Shown one piece after another: positions 50,849 to 61,758 of a stretch of DNA of 64,000 nt. The notes under the pieces are model-generated. The model was not told where the DNA came from and did not search any database. It was given only the letters and a program-made list of their open reading frames with translations. Each line of letters begins with the position of its first letter. Positions within the stretch are counted from its first letter, which is position 1. The DNA is from Axinella damicornis (taxonomy: Eukaryota; Porifera; Demospongiae; Axinellida; Axinellidae): positions 3,042,164 to 3,106,163 of the forward strand of contig OZ007517.1 in the NCBI GenBank assembly GCA_963931865.1, in the 5' to 3' direction. A program made the position numbers and the translations under genes.

Positions 50849-51865
50849 TCATAGATCATCAACCCCCAATAAATATGATAAAGTATCAGCAATATAATAC
50901 ACATCAACAGAGTCATCTTTGGGGGGCTGGAAGGGGCTGTCACAAACACCCCAGTAAACCCATCTGCCCAAGCTCTGCACCAAAGGGACAGCACAAAGGG
51001 CATAGATAGAGAAGCCAACTTGGAGGGTCAGGTAACGCCTGTTGAAGACCATGGAAGTAGCTTTGCCAAATCTGAGTGTCATGGTACTGGCATCAAACCA
51101 AGTACGTAACCCAGCCCCCCCAGCCCCATCCATTTGCAACAGTCCGTCAGCAAACTGGTGCCAGGCAGAAGAGTTAATGGGGAAAAGGTACACCTTAAAG
51201 AATTTCCAAGACCTGGCCTCATCATCATAAAAGAAAAGTAAAGGTGAAGGGGAGTGGAAGTAGTAGACATCATCCAATTGGACCCAAAAGGTGTAGTAGT
51301 GGGACTGGTAGTGGTGTGACAGGGCAGGAGACTTAGGCAGCCCACCACCACACCCCAGAATTTGAAGCACAGTTTCGGACATTCGGATGTTGAGGTAGGG
51401 GTCATGCGCCCTATCCACAAAGTCATCGTGCCTCCATTGGAACATAAAGGCACCACAGTCATACCCCAGGGATGCAGATCCACCAAAGGAATCAAACAAG
51501 TAAGCAACAGAGAGACGGTGCATGGCCCCCACCATGCCATCAAGGCTACCCTGCCTGGAAATAGCCGCCATAAATAGAGACATATTGGAGTTTGGTGGCC
51601 ACGTGAGCGCACGCCCATTTGTTGATGTGGATATAGTGTGGGACATCCATCATCATGAGCGGCTCGAGGGGTAGCACGCAGATGAGTGTGGTGAAGCTGA
51701 AACCTTCTCCCCGAAACAAGAGGGAAGTGGAAGCAGAACCAGGAGGATCACCCCTTGCCAAACGCCAGGCAGGGAAACCCAAGATGAATCCATATGGAGC
51801 AGGCCCACCTCCCCCCCCCCAAAGGACCCCATGAAATTGCTGCTATTGGCTTTCCTCCCCCTCAT
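50849..51865 (-). pseudogene. Candidate structural (capsid-like) gene, broken
   Basis: A 265-codon frame (51646-50849) is rich in aromatic residues and beta-prone stretches (for example 'YTFWVQLDDVYYFHSPSP', 'RYLTLQVGFSIYALCAV'). An N-terminal part from MRGRKANSSNF at 51865 continues in other frames, with changes near 51780 and 51640. Position and orientation, convergent with the replicase and on the opposite strand, match the structural gene of ambisense small DNA viruses. I cannot assign a fold from sequence alone, so capsid is inference from layout. Confidence 0.4.
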
Positions 51866-53050
51866 GTATGAAGAGAAGGACCCGGTGTCAGGTGTATTAT
51901 GTACAGTAAGTCACGTGCACTACAGCAAATCTGTGATAGTTTCGTGTCAGAGACTACCTGGACTAGCTAGTACTGACTACCTTTTGGGCTCCTGAAGAGG
52001 GCTGACTTACATCTCGATACTTCCGGAAGTCGAGGTTGAACTCGTTCGTATACTCGGGCATCCCGTTTGAAATGGACCGTACAACTGCCAGTCATCAGCA
52101 TGGACCGACCGTACAGCTGCCAGTTATCGGCGTGGCTCCGCCTTGGGCTCGCCCAAGCATTTGTAGCTTGCCGTAGTACTAATGCGAAGGGTGAACCAGA
52201 ACTGAAAAATATTGTCGCCAAGCAAGCTATGGTAACGCGCATTCGCTACGTTCATTGGTAGAGGAACGTGCAATGAAATTCCAGGTTTGTATAATAAAAT
52301 CAGTATCACCATAGTACCAAGCTATACCGGAAACATATCACTCGTTTGTCGCCTTCGGCTTCGCACTCGTAACAATACTACGGCAACAAACTAGTGATAT
52401 TTTCCGGTATAGCTTGGTACTATGGTGATACTTATATAATGTCCATGTAGCATCATGAAAGGTAACCAACTAAAATGTAGTCATGCAGGAACAGATTCTA
52501 GGACCAAGGTGGTTTCGCATGTTACACTCCTGGTAGGGGAAAAATTATGCCCAAAAAATAGAAACCTCCTGGGCTCAGTGGAGGACATGGAGAGATTCTG
52601 ACTACACCATCATCATTCTAATTTTTGACTAACCCAAGCATACAATATTTATGCTGAAACTCACATTTGTGGTGGAGTTATGAGCGCTTTTGTCTTTTCG
52701 GAAGGCCACTTTTGGCCTCCTTGTGTGGGTGGATTTTTTTTTGTTCCGGATCCGCTGGGAATGAGACAGCCACGTGTGCACTATTAAATTGAGATGATCC
52801 AGTTGCGCCTATGCCCGACCGGCAACCTTGGAGCTGTAAGTACGAGCTGGTGGATGCAATCAGAGTCTGCTCGGGGTGAGAGTAATACCAGAGTACCATT
52901 CTGAACGGTGAGCTTGCCAGAAAGTGGTGCTAGAATTTATTGATCTGTCATCACATACATGACATTTTGTTCAGGCATGCACCTGCCCTTGACCAGTTGA
53001 TGAACAGCAGGAGTACGTTAGACATTTCATGTATTGACATAGCCTGGTAG
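51866..53050. other. Right flank of the integrated element, TE debris
   Basis: Contains the hairpin at 52301-52434. The block at 52441-52510 (ATGTAGCATCATGAAAGGTA...) also occurs at 40068 and 53512. Also present are a copy of the dispersed repeat seen at 17530-17930, and a copy of the GCATGCACCTGCCC unit (52915-53050). No intact gene. Confidence 0.5.
52301..52434. mobile_element. Foldback hairpin AGTATCACCATAGTACCAAG-type
   Basis: ~43-bp near-perfect inverted arms (AGTATCACCATAGTACCAAG and its complement) around a ~45-bp loop. It is a miniature element without coding capacity. Confidence 0.85.
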
Positions 53051-53055
53051 AACGG

Positions 53056-53301
53056 ATGGGAAGTGGTAAAACCAGGAACAACGGAAACGGAAACAGAAAT
53101 GGAAATGGAAATGGAAAACGCAGTGCCAGAGTGTCTGTTTATGAACGCTGCAAGAAAAACTTGCCGGTCGAACCGTCAGATGGAGACTGTATAACCAATG
53201 AGCTGAAGTATCACATTATCACATATTTTGTGGCGCATTGTCATAACAACAAGATGCACGACGTAATCAGTACTGTTAAATATTCCAGGTTAGTTTTTTA
53301 G
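53056..53301 (+). CDS. Short ORF of unknown function
   Basis: 81 codons from ATG: an Asn/Gly-rich head (NGNGNRNGNGNGK) then 'LPVEPSDGDCITNELKYHII'. It could be the first exon of a transposon gene in the surrounding repeat unit. Not recognised. Confidence 0.3.
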   Translation: MGSGKTRNNGNGNRNGNGNGKRSARVSVYERCKKNLPVEPSDGDCITNELKYHIITYFVAHCHNNKMHDVISTVKYSRLVF

Positions 53302-53704
53302 TAAATCTTATACTTATTTATGTCGCCCTGGAAAGGGTTAAGTGAACGGTATGTCAAGCGACCAAGTGCTAATGAACTTCACACATTCTTTTACGAACTT
53401 GTTACGTTAATATTCCTCACCACCAGTTAAGTTCATGCATGGCATTGGCATATACCTACTAGACCAGGTATAACTTCAATAATTCTTCCTAAGGCTGATG
53501 ATTTGACTGGAGTATCATGAAAGGTAACAAACTAAAATGTAGTCATGCAGGCACAGATTCTAGGACCAAGGTTGTCCAAACTGTTTCGCATGAAGAAAAC
53601 ATGATTTATTAGAACAGCTCGTATCCCATGATCACATACCCTTTCAACCAGAGGAGAGTTCTTCAAATTTTAAAGACCAGTGGTCTTGCTTTGAAGGACC
53701 AGGT

Positions 53705-54151
53705 GTGACTTCACTTCTATTATATTTCCTAAGGCTGACGATATGTTCTTGCAAATTCGGTCACCATTTCCTGAAGAAGGATCCAGCCACCTTCATTGAA
53801 GTGAGAGAGGCAGTAATCACCTTGTTGAAGGACGAGGTGATTGTCGGCCACGTCGGTTGTGACCTGCGCATCCTTGATTACTCGCACCCACCAGCTGATG
53901 TTCGCGACACAGCGTTTCACTATCGTGTTCAGCGCTGTCGTGAACTTTGCTTGAAATTTGGTCCAGGAGGCTTGCCTGAGCGCAACCCTCAGGAACAGTA
54001 CAAGCTGAAGGACCTTGTGCGTGTGGTGCTCAGTAAAGACATTCAAGGACATGGCTTGCAGGCTCATGATTCGATTGAGGATGCATGGGCTGCAATGCAG
54101 CTTTATATCTTCGGTTCGAGCTGCAGGGCAGCCTGTAGTAAGCACAACTAG
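53705..54151 (+). CDS. REXO4/ISG20-type DEDDh exonuclease fragment, copy B (open)
   Basis: 148 codons without interruption. It has the exoII motif (VGHVGCDLRILDYSHPP; one residue shorter than copy D) and the exoIII motif 'HDSIEDAWAAMQLYIF' with the catalytic His and Asp. REXO4/ISG20 enzymes are 3'-5' exoribonucleases; exoI (DxE) should lie N-terminal and is missing, so the fragment cannot be active alone unless an upstream exon supplies it. It heads a three-copy tandem of 1114-bp units. Confidence 0.6.
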   Translation: MTSLLLYFLRLTICSCKFGHHFLKKDPATFIEVREAVITLLKDEVIVGHVGCDLRILDYSHPPADVRDTAFHYRVQRCRELCLKFGPGGLPERNPQEQYKLKDLVRVVLSKDIQGHGLQAHDSIEDAWAAMQLYIFGSSCRAACSKHN

Positions 54152-54818
54152 CTGATAAGGTCATCTCAGCTGACAACTAAACAGAAGAAGAACTACTCCA
54201 AGTATCACCCTCCCATATGCCAGTAGTTTCGAAGAATATTCTTTGTACTTCATGAAAAGAGTCTTTGACATGTGCTGTTCACAATTGTCAACCGTTCCCA
54301 GGTCACTGTCTTCGCCAACAGAGACAACCAGACTGCCAAAAATGTCCTCTAATTATGAGATCATTCAAACATGTCTTCCACATGATCTACAGTTTAATCA
54401 ATTTTAACCTCATTCCAACTGTATTCTGATCTAGCCTGATTCTGAATCCAACAGCTGTAGGTGCTACTATTGCAGTCACTGTCACTGTCACAGACTCTAG
54501 GACCAAGGTGGTCCAAACCTGTTTCGCATGACAAATTTGTCCCAGTTTAGTTTGTATATTCTCCATGCAAGTGATGAGTTTCCCCTACTTACTCTTTGGT
54601 ATATCATACCTCATACGTTTTGTTACCGTGATCGTGGTTCAAATTCGATCCAAAAATGTATACAGTTCCACTATATTGTGATGCATTATTGAGCAACTTG
54701 TTTATGAAGAAAACATGCTTTATTAGAACAGCTCGTATCCCATGATCACATACCCTTTCAACCAGAGGAAAGTTCTTCAAATTTTAAAGACCAGTGGTCT
54801 TGCTTTGAAGGACCAGGT

Positions 54819-55264
54819 GTGACTTCACTTCTATTATATTTCCTAAGGCTGACGATATGTTCTTGCAAATTCGGTCACCATTTCCTGAAGGAGGATCCAG
54901 CCACCTTCATTGAAGTGAGAGAGGCAGTAATCACCTTGTTGAAGGACGAGGTGATTGTCGGCCACGTCGGTTGTGACCTGCGCATCCTTGATTACTCGCA
55001 CCCACCAGCTGATGTTCGCACACAGCGTTTCACTATCGTGTTCAGCGCTGTCGTGAACTTTGCTTGAAATTTGGTCCAGGAGGCTTGCCTGAGCGCAACC
55101 CTCAGAAACAGTACAAGCTGAAGGACCTTGTGCGTGTGGTGCTCAGTAAAGACATTCAAGGACATGGCTTGCAGGCTCATGATTCGATTGAGGATGCATG
55201 GGCTGCAATGCAGCTTTATATCTTCGGTTCGAGCTGCAGGGCAGCCTGTAGTAAGCACAACTAG
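54819..55264 (+). pseudogene. DEDDh exonuclease fragment, copy C (frameshifted)
   Basis: Nearly identical to copy B, displaced by exactly 1114 bp. A 1-bp loss near 55018 shifts the frame after 'SHPPADVR'. The exoIII motif survives in the second frame (55064-55264). Confidence 0.8.
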
Positions 55265-55932
55265 CTGGTAAGGTCATCTCAGCTGACAACTAATCAGAAG
55301 AAGAACTATTCCAAGTATCACCCTCCCATATGCCAGTAGTTTCGAAGAATATTCTTTTGTACTTCAAGAAAAGAGTCTTTGACATGTGCTGTTCACAATT
55401 GTCAACCGTTCCCAGGTCACTGTCTTCGCCAACAGAGACAACCAGACTGCCAAAAATGTCCTCTAATTATGAGATCATTCAAACATGTCTTCCACATGAT
55501 CTACCGTTTAATCAATTTTAACCTCATTCCAACTGTATTCTGATCTAGCCTGGTTCTGAATCCAACAGCTGCAGGTGCTACTACTGCAGTCACTGTCACT
55601 GTCACAGACTCTAGGACCAAGGTGGTCCAAACCTGTTTCGCATGACAAATTTGTCCCAGTTTAGTTTTTATATTCTCCATGCAAGTGATGAGTTTCCCCT
55701 ACTTACTCTTTGGTATATCATACCTCATACGTTTTGTTACCGTGATCGTGGTTCAAATTCGATCCAAAAATGTATACAGTTCCACTATATTGTGATGCAT
55801 TATTGAGCAACTTGTTTATGAAGAAAACATGCTTTATTAGAACAGCTCGTATCCCATGATCACATACCCTTTCAACCAGAGGAAAGTTCTTCAAATTTTA
55901 AAGACCAGTGGTCTTGCTTTGAAGGACCAGGT

Positions 55933-56343
55933 GTGACTTCACTTCTATTATATTTCCTAACGCTGATGATATGTTCTTGCAAATTCGGTCACCATTTCCT
56001 GAAGAAGGATCCAGTCACCTTTGTTGAAGCGAGAGAGGCAGTAATCACTTTGTTGAAGGACGAGGTGGTTGTCGGCCACAACGTCGGTTGTGACCTGCGC
56101 ATCCTTGATTACTCGCACCCACCAGCTGATGTTCGCAACACAGCGTTTCACTATCGTGTTCAGCACTGTCGTGAACTTGGCTTGAAATTTGGTCCAGGAG
56201 GCTTGCCTGAGCGCAACCCTCAGGAACAGTACAAGCTGAAGGACCGTGTGTGTGAGGTGCTGAGTAAAGACATTCAAGGACATGGCTTGCAGGCTCATTA
56301 TTCGATTGAGGATGCATGGGCAGCCTGTAGTAAGCACAACTAG
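55933..56343 (+). pseudogene. DEDDh exonuclease fragment, copy D (internal deletion)
   Basis: Displaced again by 1114 bp. It has the fuller exoII motif VGHNVGCDLRILDY, but exoIII His-Asp is HY and the 'AMQLYIFGSSCRAA' segment is deleted. It is more like copy A in several words (CCCGTCACCTTTGTTG-type) than B and C are. Confidence 0.8.
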
Positions 56344-58020
56344 CTGGTAAGGTCATCTCAGCTGACAACTAAACAGAAGAAGAACTACTCCAAGTATCAC
56401 CCTCTCATATGCCAGTAGTTTCGAAGAATATTCTTTTGTACTTCATGAAAAGAGTCTTTGACATAATTTTTATGCTGTTCACAATTGTCAACCGTTCCCA
56501 GGTCACTGTCTTCGCCAGCAGAGACAACCAGACTGCCAAAAATGTCCTCTAATAATGAGATCATTCAAACATGTCCTCCACATGATCTGTGGTTGATGAT
56601 TAATTTTAACCACATTCCAACTCTATTCTGATCTAGCCTGGTTCTGAATCCAACAGCTGTAGGTGCTACTACTGCAGTCACTGTCATTGCTGAGATGACT
56701 ACAAGGCCTACTGTGAGCAAGTTTTATACACGGTTTCTCTGCTGCTTCTCACCCTCTGTGGGAGACGCAAAGTGCCTCCAGACAGCATGCATGCATTATG
56801 CCCTGGGTTGCTAAGCACCTGTGCTTGTGCTATGTGTTTTGCTCATAAACATCACCTGATCGCAAAGAGCCTATACTTCTTGCATGTATAAGACTAATAT
56901 ACTACACTATATGTAACATGCTGATTTGTGGAAGCTCTTACCAAGAGATTGGAGAGGAGCACAAAAGAGACACCTGGAAAACAAGAAAGGAAACTAGGAG
57001 CACCATCAACTTCTAACCCATGCACCTAAAGGAGCTCGAGGCAGGCAGGGCTATCAAAGGACTCCCTTTGCCAGAAAGTGGAAACGGTTGGCGTTAGAAT
57101 TTATTGATCTGTCGATCACATACATGACATTTTGTACAGGCATGCACCTGCCCTAGACCAGTTGATGAACAGCAGGTATTCCATGTCAGGATTAACCTTG
57201 TAAGCTGTTCATGATGGAGTATTGACATAGCCTGGTAGAACGGACAGGACAGCTTGACAACATTCGTACACACACATAACACATTTCTACACATACAAAC
57301 TTTGAGGAGTTGCTCCACGGTTACGTGTCGTCAAAAATGCCGGTTGTGGAGGGTAAGGGAGCCAGGGAAATATACAGTATTAAGTACAGTGTGATGATCA
57401 AATACTGAGTCAAAGTTCCAATTCTGGAGGACAATTACAAGTAGTTCTTGACTGTTATGTGCGCACATACAGCACCTGATGACAGCTCTGACCAGCTATG
57501 GCAGTTTGAAGGTCTCCACAACTTCACCAAATACTCCACATTCCGTGAGCTGTCATCAATAACCTTCCCTGCTCCTTGAGATTCAGGAGCAGTGGGTCTC
57601 TCCCTTTTATCCACCACCATACAACACACACATTACAGCGCCCAGTGGAAAGGAAAATACATATATCTTCAAATAGGCCCAAGTGACTCAAGGAACATTT
57701 CGCGCATAAAATTATAATTTATGCACAAGTTAAGGCATCCATATTTACAAACATTCGTACACACACATACACATACACATTTCTACACTGTGTGACACCC
57801 TTTATCCACTCATGATCAACAAATGCTTCTACCAACCAGCTCCACCCAACAGAGGACGACCTCCTCAACCACTGAACTATATACCACCCCTCCATGATAT
57901 TGCCGTGTGGACTAGATTGCCGTGTGAACTATATACCACCCCTCCATGAGATTGCTGTGTGAACTATATACCACCCCTCCACATGAGCACACCGACAAGA
58001 TGCACAGAAATCACATAAGT
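56344..58020. other. TE-derived sequence
   Basis: Repeats the 40.64-41.2 kb and 41.82-42.06 kb units (for example 'CAGACAGCATGCATGC', 'TTGCCAGAAAGTGGAAACGG'). Triplicated ACTATATACCACCCCTCCA lies near 57880-57985. No open gene. Confidence 0.5.
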
Positions 58021-58025
58021 ACTAT

Positions 58026-58500
58026 GTGGAGCTGACCCAACGCTATGTGTCTGAATGGAAAGCAATTCACGAACTAGAGGAAAAGGAGAGTCCGAGTGAC
58101 GCTGACAACACAATGCTGGCTGGTCTGAAGAACAAATTCAACCTAGTCCTGTTTTTGGCATTGTTGATCACGGGTCGGGTGAATGAGAGAGTTGGGCCCA
58201 AGAACACAGACCATACGCAGCTGTCATGCTCACAAAAGGAAAAGCACTATTTTACTTTTAGTTGTTTTTTTTTATTACCAGAACTGCATTTCAGAAACCA
58301 TATCGATCCAGTTTGTAGAAGGAAGTACAACCCCTCTGTGGTCAAGGAGAAGTACCCTGGTGTTAGGTTCATGAGTGCTGAGCAAACCTTTGCGTGGCTT
58401 TCTCGATTTCGGAAAATCCTATCTGCAATGCTGAAAATTCATTACCTATTTACTTGCATAGACTGGTAAAAGGAGAAATGAAACAATTAATCTGTACGTA
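58026..58500 (+). pseudogene. KDZ-like transposase C-terminal fragment
   Basis: Ends with 'SAEQTFAWLSRFRKILSAM' and, after a frame change near 58400, 'YLHRLVKGEMK'. The EQ-F-WL-R-KKI ... LHR-V-RRN pattern is that of the Kyakuja-Dileera-Zisupton transposase group (recalled). The fragment has lost its catalytic core. Confidence 0.55.
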
Positions 58501-58599
58501 TCAAACAGCAGCTTCACCATTAACACCTCTCATCCATTCACTCACACAGACTCCCCTCCCGCGGTGCTGTTCACCCCTCCCCTTCTTCCAACTCCAGAC

Positions 58600-58960
58600 C
58601 GATATCCACGTATGTTAAATAGCTATACCAAATAACTGAAGATGGAATTGCTTGATTTTGCTGTATAATCATCTTCCTTATTTCTGTACATGTAGGGGCC
58701 ACTCCCATCCAGTCCCTGAAAAACCTACAGTCTTGGGTCGACCAGATTGCAAGCATAGTGACCACACAGAACCCATGGGTTTCCAGCATTCGTCATCCGG
58801 GGTTTTTCCACAACATGAAGGATCATGAACATTCTTGATTTAATTCTGTGATTGGAGCTCTTCACCCCTCCCTAGCTGTTACCAACTCCGTGTATGTTAA
58901 ATAGCTATACCAAATAACCGAAGATGGAATTGCTTGAATTGCACGGACCATGAAGTATCA
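58600..58960 (+). pseudogene. Two hAT tail remnants
   Basis: The word TACCAAATAAC(C/T)GAAGATGG (YQITEDG) at 58626 and 58908 equals the tail of the hAT fragment at 61598-61758. Only the last few codons remain. Confidence 0.5.
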
Positions 58961-60360
58961 CCACACACACACACCTCCAGCAATCATACCAATGCCACCG
59001 TCAACATGGATGAGATACATGCCCCACCCCCACTCCCACTCCCACTGCCACAATATCCTGCACCAGCTCTGATTTCAAGAAACATAATGAACCTCCACAC
59101 CTTCTCTGCACACACATACACTCTAGTCCATCCACAATACCACCCATATTGGGGTCACATATCACACTCACAGTGTATGTTAACTTCGCTACATTAACAT
59201 CTTTACAGCAAAGATTCAACTAACCATCATCACTTAACAACCACTAACTGGACTCGCATAATACTTCCCACATCCTGGGAAGCGAAGGACACATGTCGAC
59301 GAGTGGATCAGGAATGCACTTGAGTCCGAGTTTAAGAAGAACCATAAACAAACCAATATGGAATACCTTTCTCCTCTAGATAGAGGCCACCGACGGCACT
59401 ATGAAAACCAGGTAAGGCATCCATATTCACAAATATCCGTACACACATACACATTTCAACATAATTATAAAAACTACGCGATATCCTTTATCCACCCCTG
59501 ATCAACAAAATCCTTCAATCTGCACGCCTAGCCCCACCCACCAACCAGCCCCACCCACCAACCAGTCCCACCCACCAGTCCCACCCACCAACGTTCTCAC
59601 GTATTACGACCTCCTGCTATATATACTTAAAGCAACGAACGTCCTACATCAGAAACTTAACAGCAAAAATTAATATGGGTGTGTATACAAGCTCTCTGTG
59701 GAAGATTTAGATCCGGAAGGTAAAGACTTGTTCCCTTATACCGTTATGTGTCTACTCTGCTAGCATCGTTACTTATTTCTATACCAGTCACGTCTGCAAA
59801 CATTTGCTTCGTGTAACAGTACGCACTATTCCACGTCCACTTGCATAATATTATACCCTTTGCAGATTGATCAAGCACACTCCCCCCCTCCCCCCCTCTA
59901 CTACCCCTACTCCTACCTATACTACCCCTCTTGCTACTCCTACTCCCCCACCGCCATCAAGCTCTGCGACCCCGGGTCGATTAGACATTCATCAGGTTCC
60001 AATTGCAAGTCAGCGGGAGGATGACATTGCAAATCGTTTGATGTACATTGTACGTTTAAGATTATGGACGATAAGAGAGACCAGTAGCTACCTACTTTAC
60101 TCTTTCATAATTATTTCAATTTCATCGATTCGCTCACATCGAGCAGCGGTTTGGTCCCTTGCCAGCACCAAACCGCACAGTAGAAAACAAAATGAGCTCC
60201 CCACCCAGCCCTCCTCCCAAAGAAAGTGCCAAGTTCTGCTGCTCTCCAAAGGTTAACGTCACTGCGCATAGGAATATGCAGCAGTACGTATATACAGCAC
60301 AGGTTGATCATGAATGGTAAGTGTATGGCAAATTGTCTGATATGCTGACATTATTAATTG
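58905..60360. repeat. ~2.8-3 kb repeated unit, first copy
   Basis: 58919-60340 matches 61736-63600: same order of CACACACACCTCCAGCAATC, GGTAAGGCATCCATATTCAC, a C-rich tract, ACATTCATCAGGTTCC and ATCGAGCAGCGGTTTGG. Spacing between equivalent points is about 2820-2940 bp. Confidence 0.8.
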
Positions 60361-60650
60361 CGTTGCTGCTTACCTATTAGACATTCATCAGGTTCCAATT
60401 GCAAGTCAGCGGGAGGATGACATTGCAAATCGTTTGATGTACGTTTAAGATTATGGACGATAAGAGAGACCAGTAGCTACCTACTTTACTCTTTCATAAT
60501 TTCATCGATTCGCTCACATCGAGCAGCGGCTTGGCCCCTTGTCAGCACCAAATCGCACAGTAGAAAACAAAATGAGCTCCCCACCCAGCCCTCCTCCCAA
60601 ACCTAGTGCCAAGTGCATGACCTGTTATCCACCCTCTCCCAACATATGCA

Positions 60651-60686
<36 letters not shown>

Positions 60687-60822
60687 TACATATATACAGT
60701 GGCAGGTCGATCCTCTCAGAGACAAGGTTCAATTTTCAGCTGTGACGAGTAGCTACCCACTTACTTTACTCTTGCATAACCCATCATCCCTAGAAAGGAG
60801 AGGAAACTAAGAATCCTCGTGG

Positions 60823-61077
60823 ATGTTTCCATGGAATACAAACTTGAAGAGGCGTTTCAGAAGAAACCTAATTATTCAGACACCCAATGGGCAGCACTGC
60901 TTGGATGCCACAAGGAGATTTGAAACTTTTGGGCGTCTGATGAACCATGCCCCGCCAGGCAAGGTAACAGTCAAGCCTTTCCGGCAAAGATCACTGGATG
61001 GTTTCATCACATTGATTTGCCTACATGGAGGAGAGGTGTGTACACTTGCCAGCCCCAAACCGAACAGTATCAAATAA
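60823..61077 (+). pseudogene. SET-domain (KMT5A-like) fragment
   Basis: Contains 'GQHCLDATRRFETFGRLMNH' followed by a hydrophobic strand (GFITLICL). D-A-T-R..GRL-NHS is the SET substrate-pocket region of histone H4K20 methyltransferase KMT5A (recalled). About 40 residues are recognisable, without the rest of the domain. A worse copy follows at 61290-61400. It looks like host gene sequence captured by, or buried in, the mobile repeats. Confidence 0.45.
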
Positions 61078-61597
61078 AATGTACCCCAACCTCCTCCCAA
61101 ACCAAGTGCCAAGGTGTGCTATTAAGGTTAGGCATTCCTTGCTTGTAACTCACACGCTGTGAACACATTTTTTTCTATGAATCCAACAACCAGTGGAGGA
61201 AGAATTGCAATATGTCATAACGCATGGTAAGAGCTACCAGTAGCTATCCACATACTTTGCTCTTGCATAACCCATCATCCCTATATAGAGAGACCTTAAA
61301 GAGGCATTTCAGAAGAAAGCTAAATAGACAACTTCATTGATTTGCCTACCTCGAGCAGAGGTGAGGACAATTGCCAGCACCTAATCGCACAGTATCAAAT
61401 AAAAGGTACCCCCCAACACAGGCCTCCTCCCAAACCAAGTGCCAAGGTGTGCTAATAAGGTTAGGGGGAAAGCACTCATATCCAGTGATATTCACACAGA
61501 GTGGAAAACGTATTGAAGCTACCTGTCGAAACAACCAAAGGGCAGTTTGCACTCCCAGTTGACAGAGGTCAGCACTAACGAAATGTTGATATCAACG

Positions 61598-61758
61598 TTC
61601 CCGAACATCAGCATGCTTGCTAAGATCTGCCTCGCTATCCCCGTTGGCACTGCTTCAGTAGAAAGGAGCTTTTCTCAAATGAAGTAATAAAAACCTGGCT
61701 CAGAAATCGCATTGGACAATCAAGCCTCTACCAAATAACCGAAGATGGAATTGCTTGA
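61598..61758 (+). pseudogene. hAT transposase C-terminal dimerisation fragment
   Basis: Reads 'FPNISMLAKICLAIPVGTAS' then VERSFSQMK and a stop. It resumes in another frame with 'IKTWLRNRIGQSSLYQITED'. A-E-R-FS-M-lIKt-LRNR is the hATC signature. Frameshift and stop show that it is dead. Confidence 0.8.

Noticed and set aside
45906..52000. Element is a Polinton/Maverick or adintovirus
   Set aside because: No PolB, retrovirus-like integrase, protease or packaging ATPase is visible, and the span is too short.
53729..54145. Minus-strand 138-codon frame opposite exonuclease copy B, repeated in the other copies
   Set aside because: It is the antisense shadow of the DEDDh frame and has no recognisable motif.
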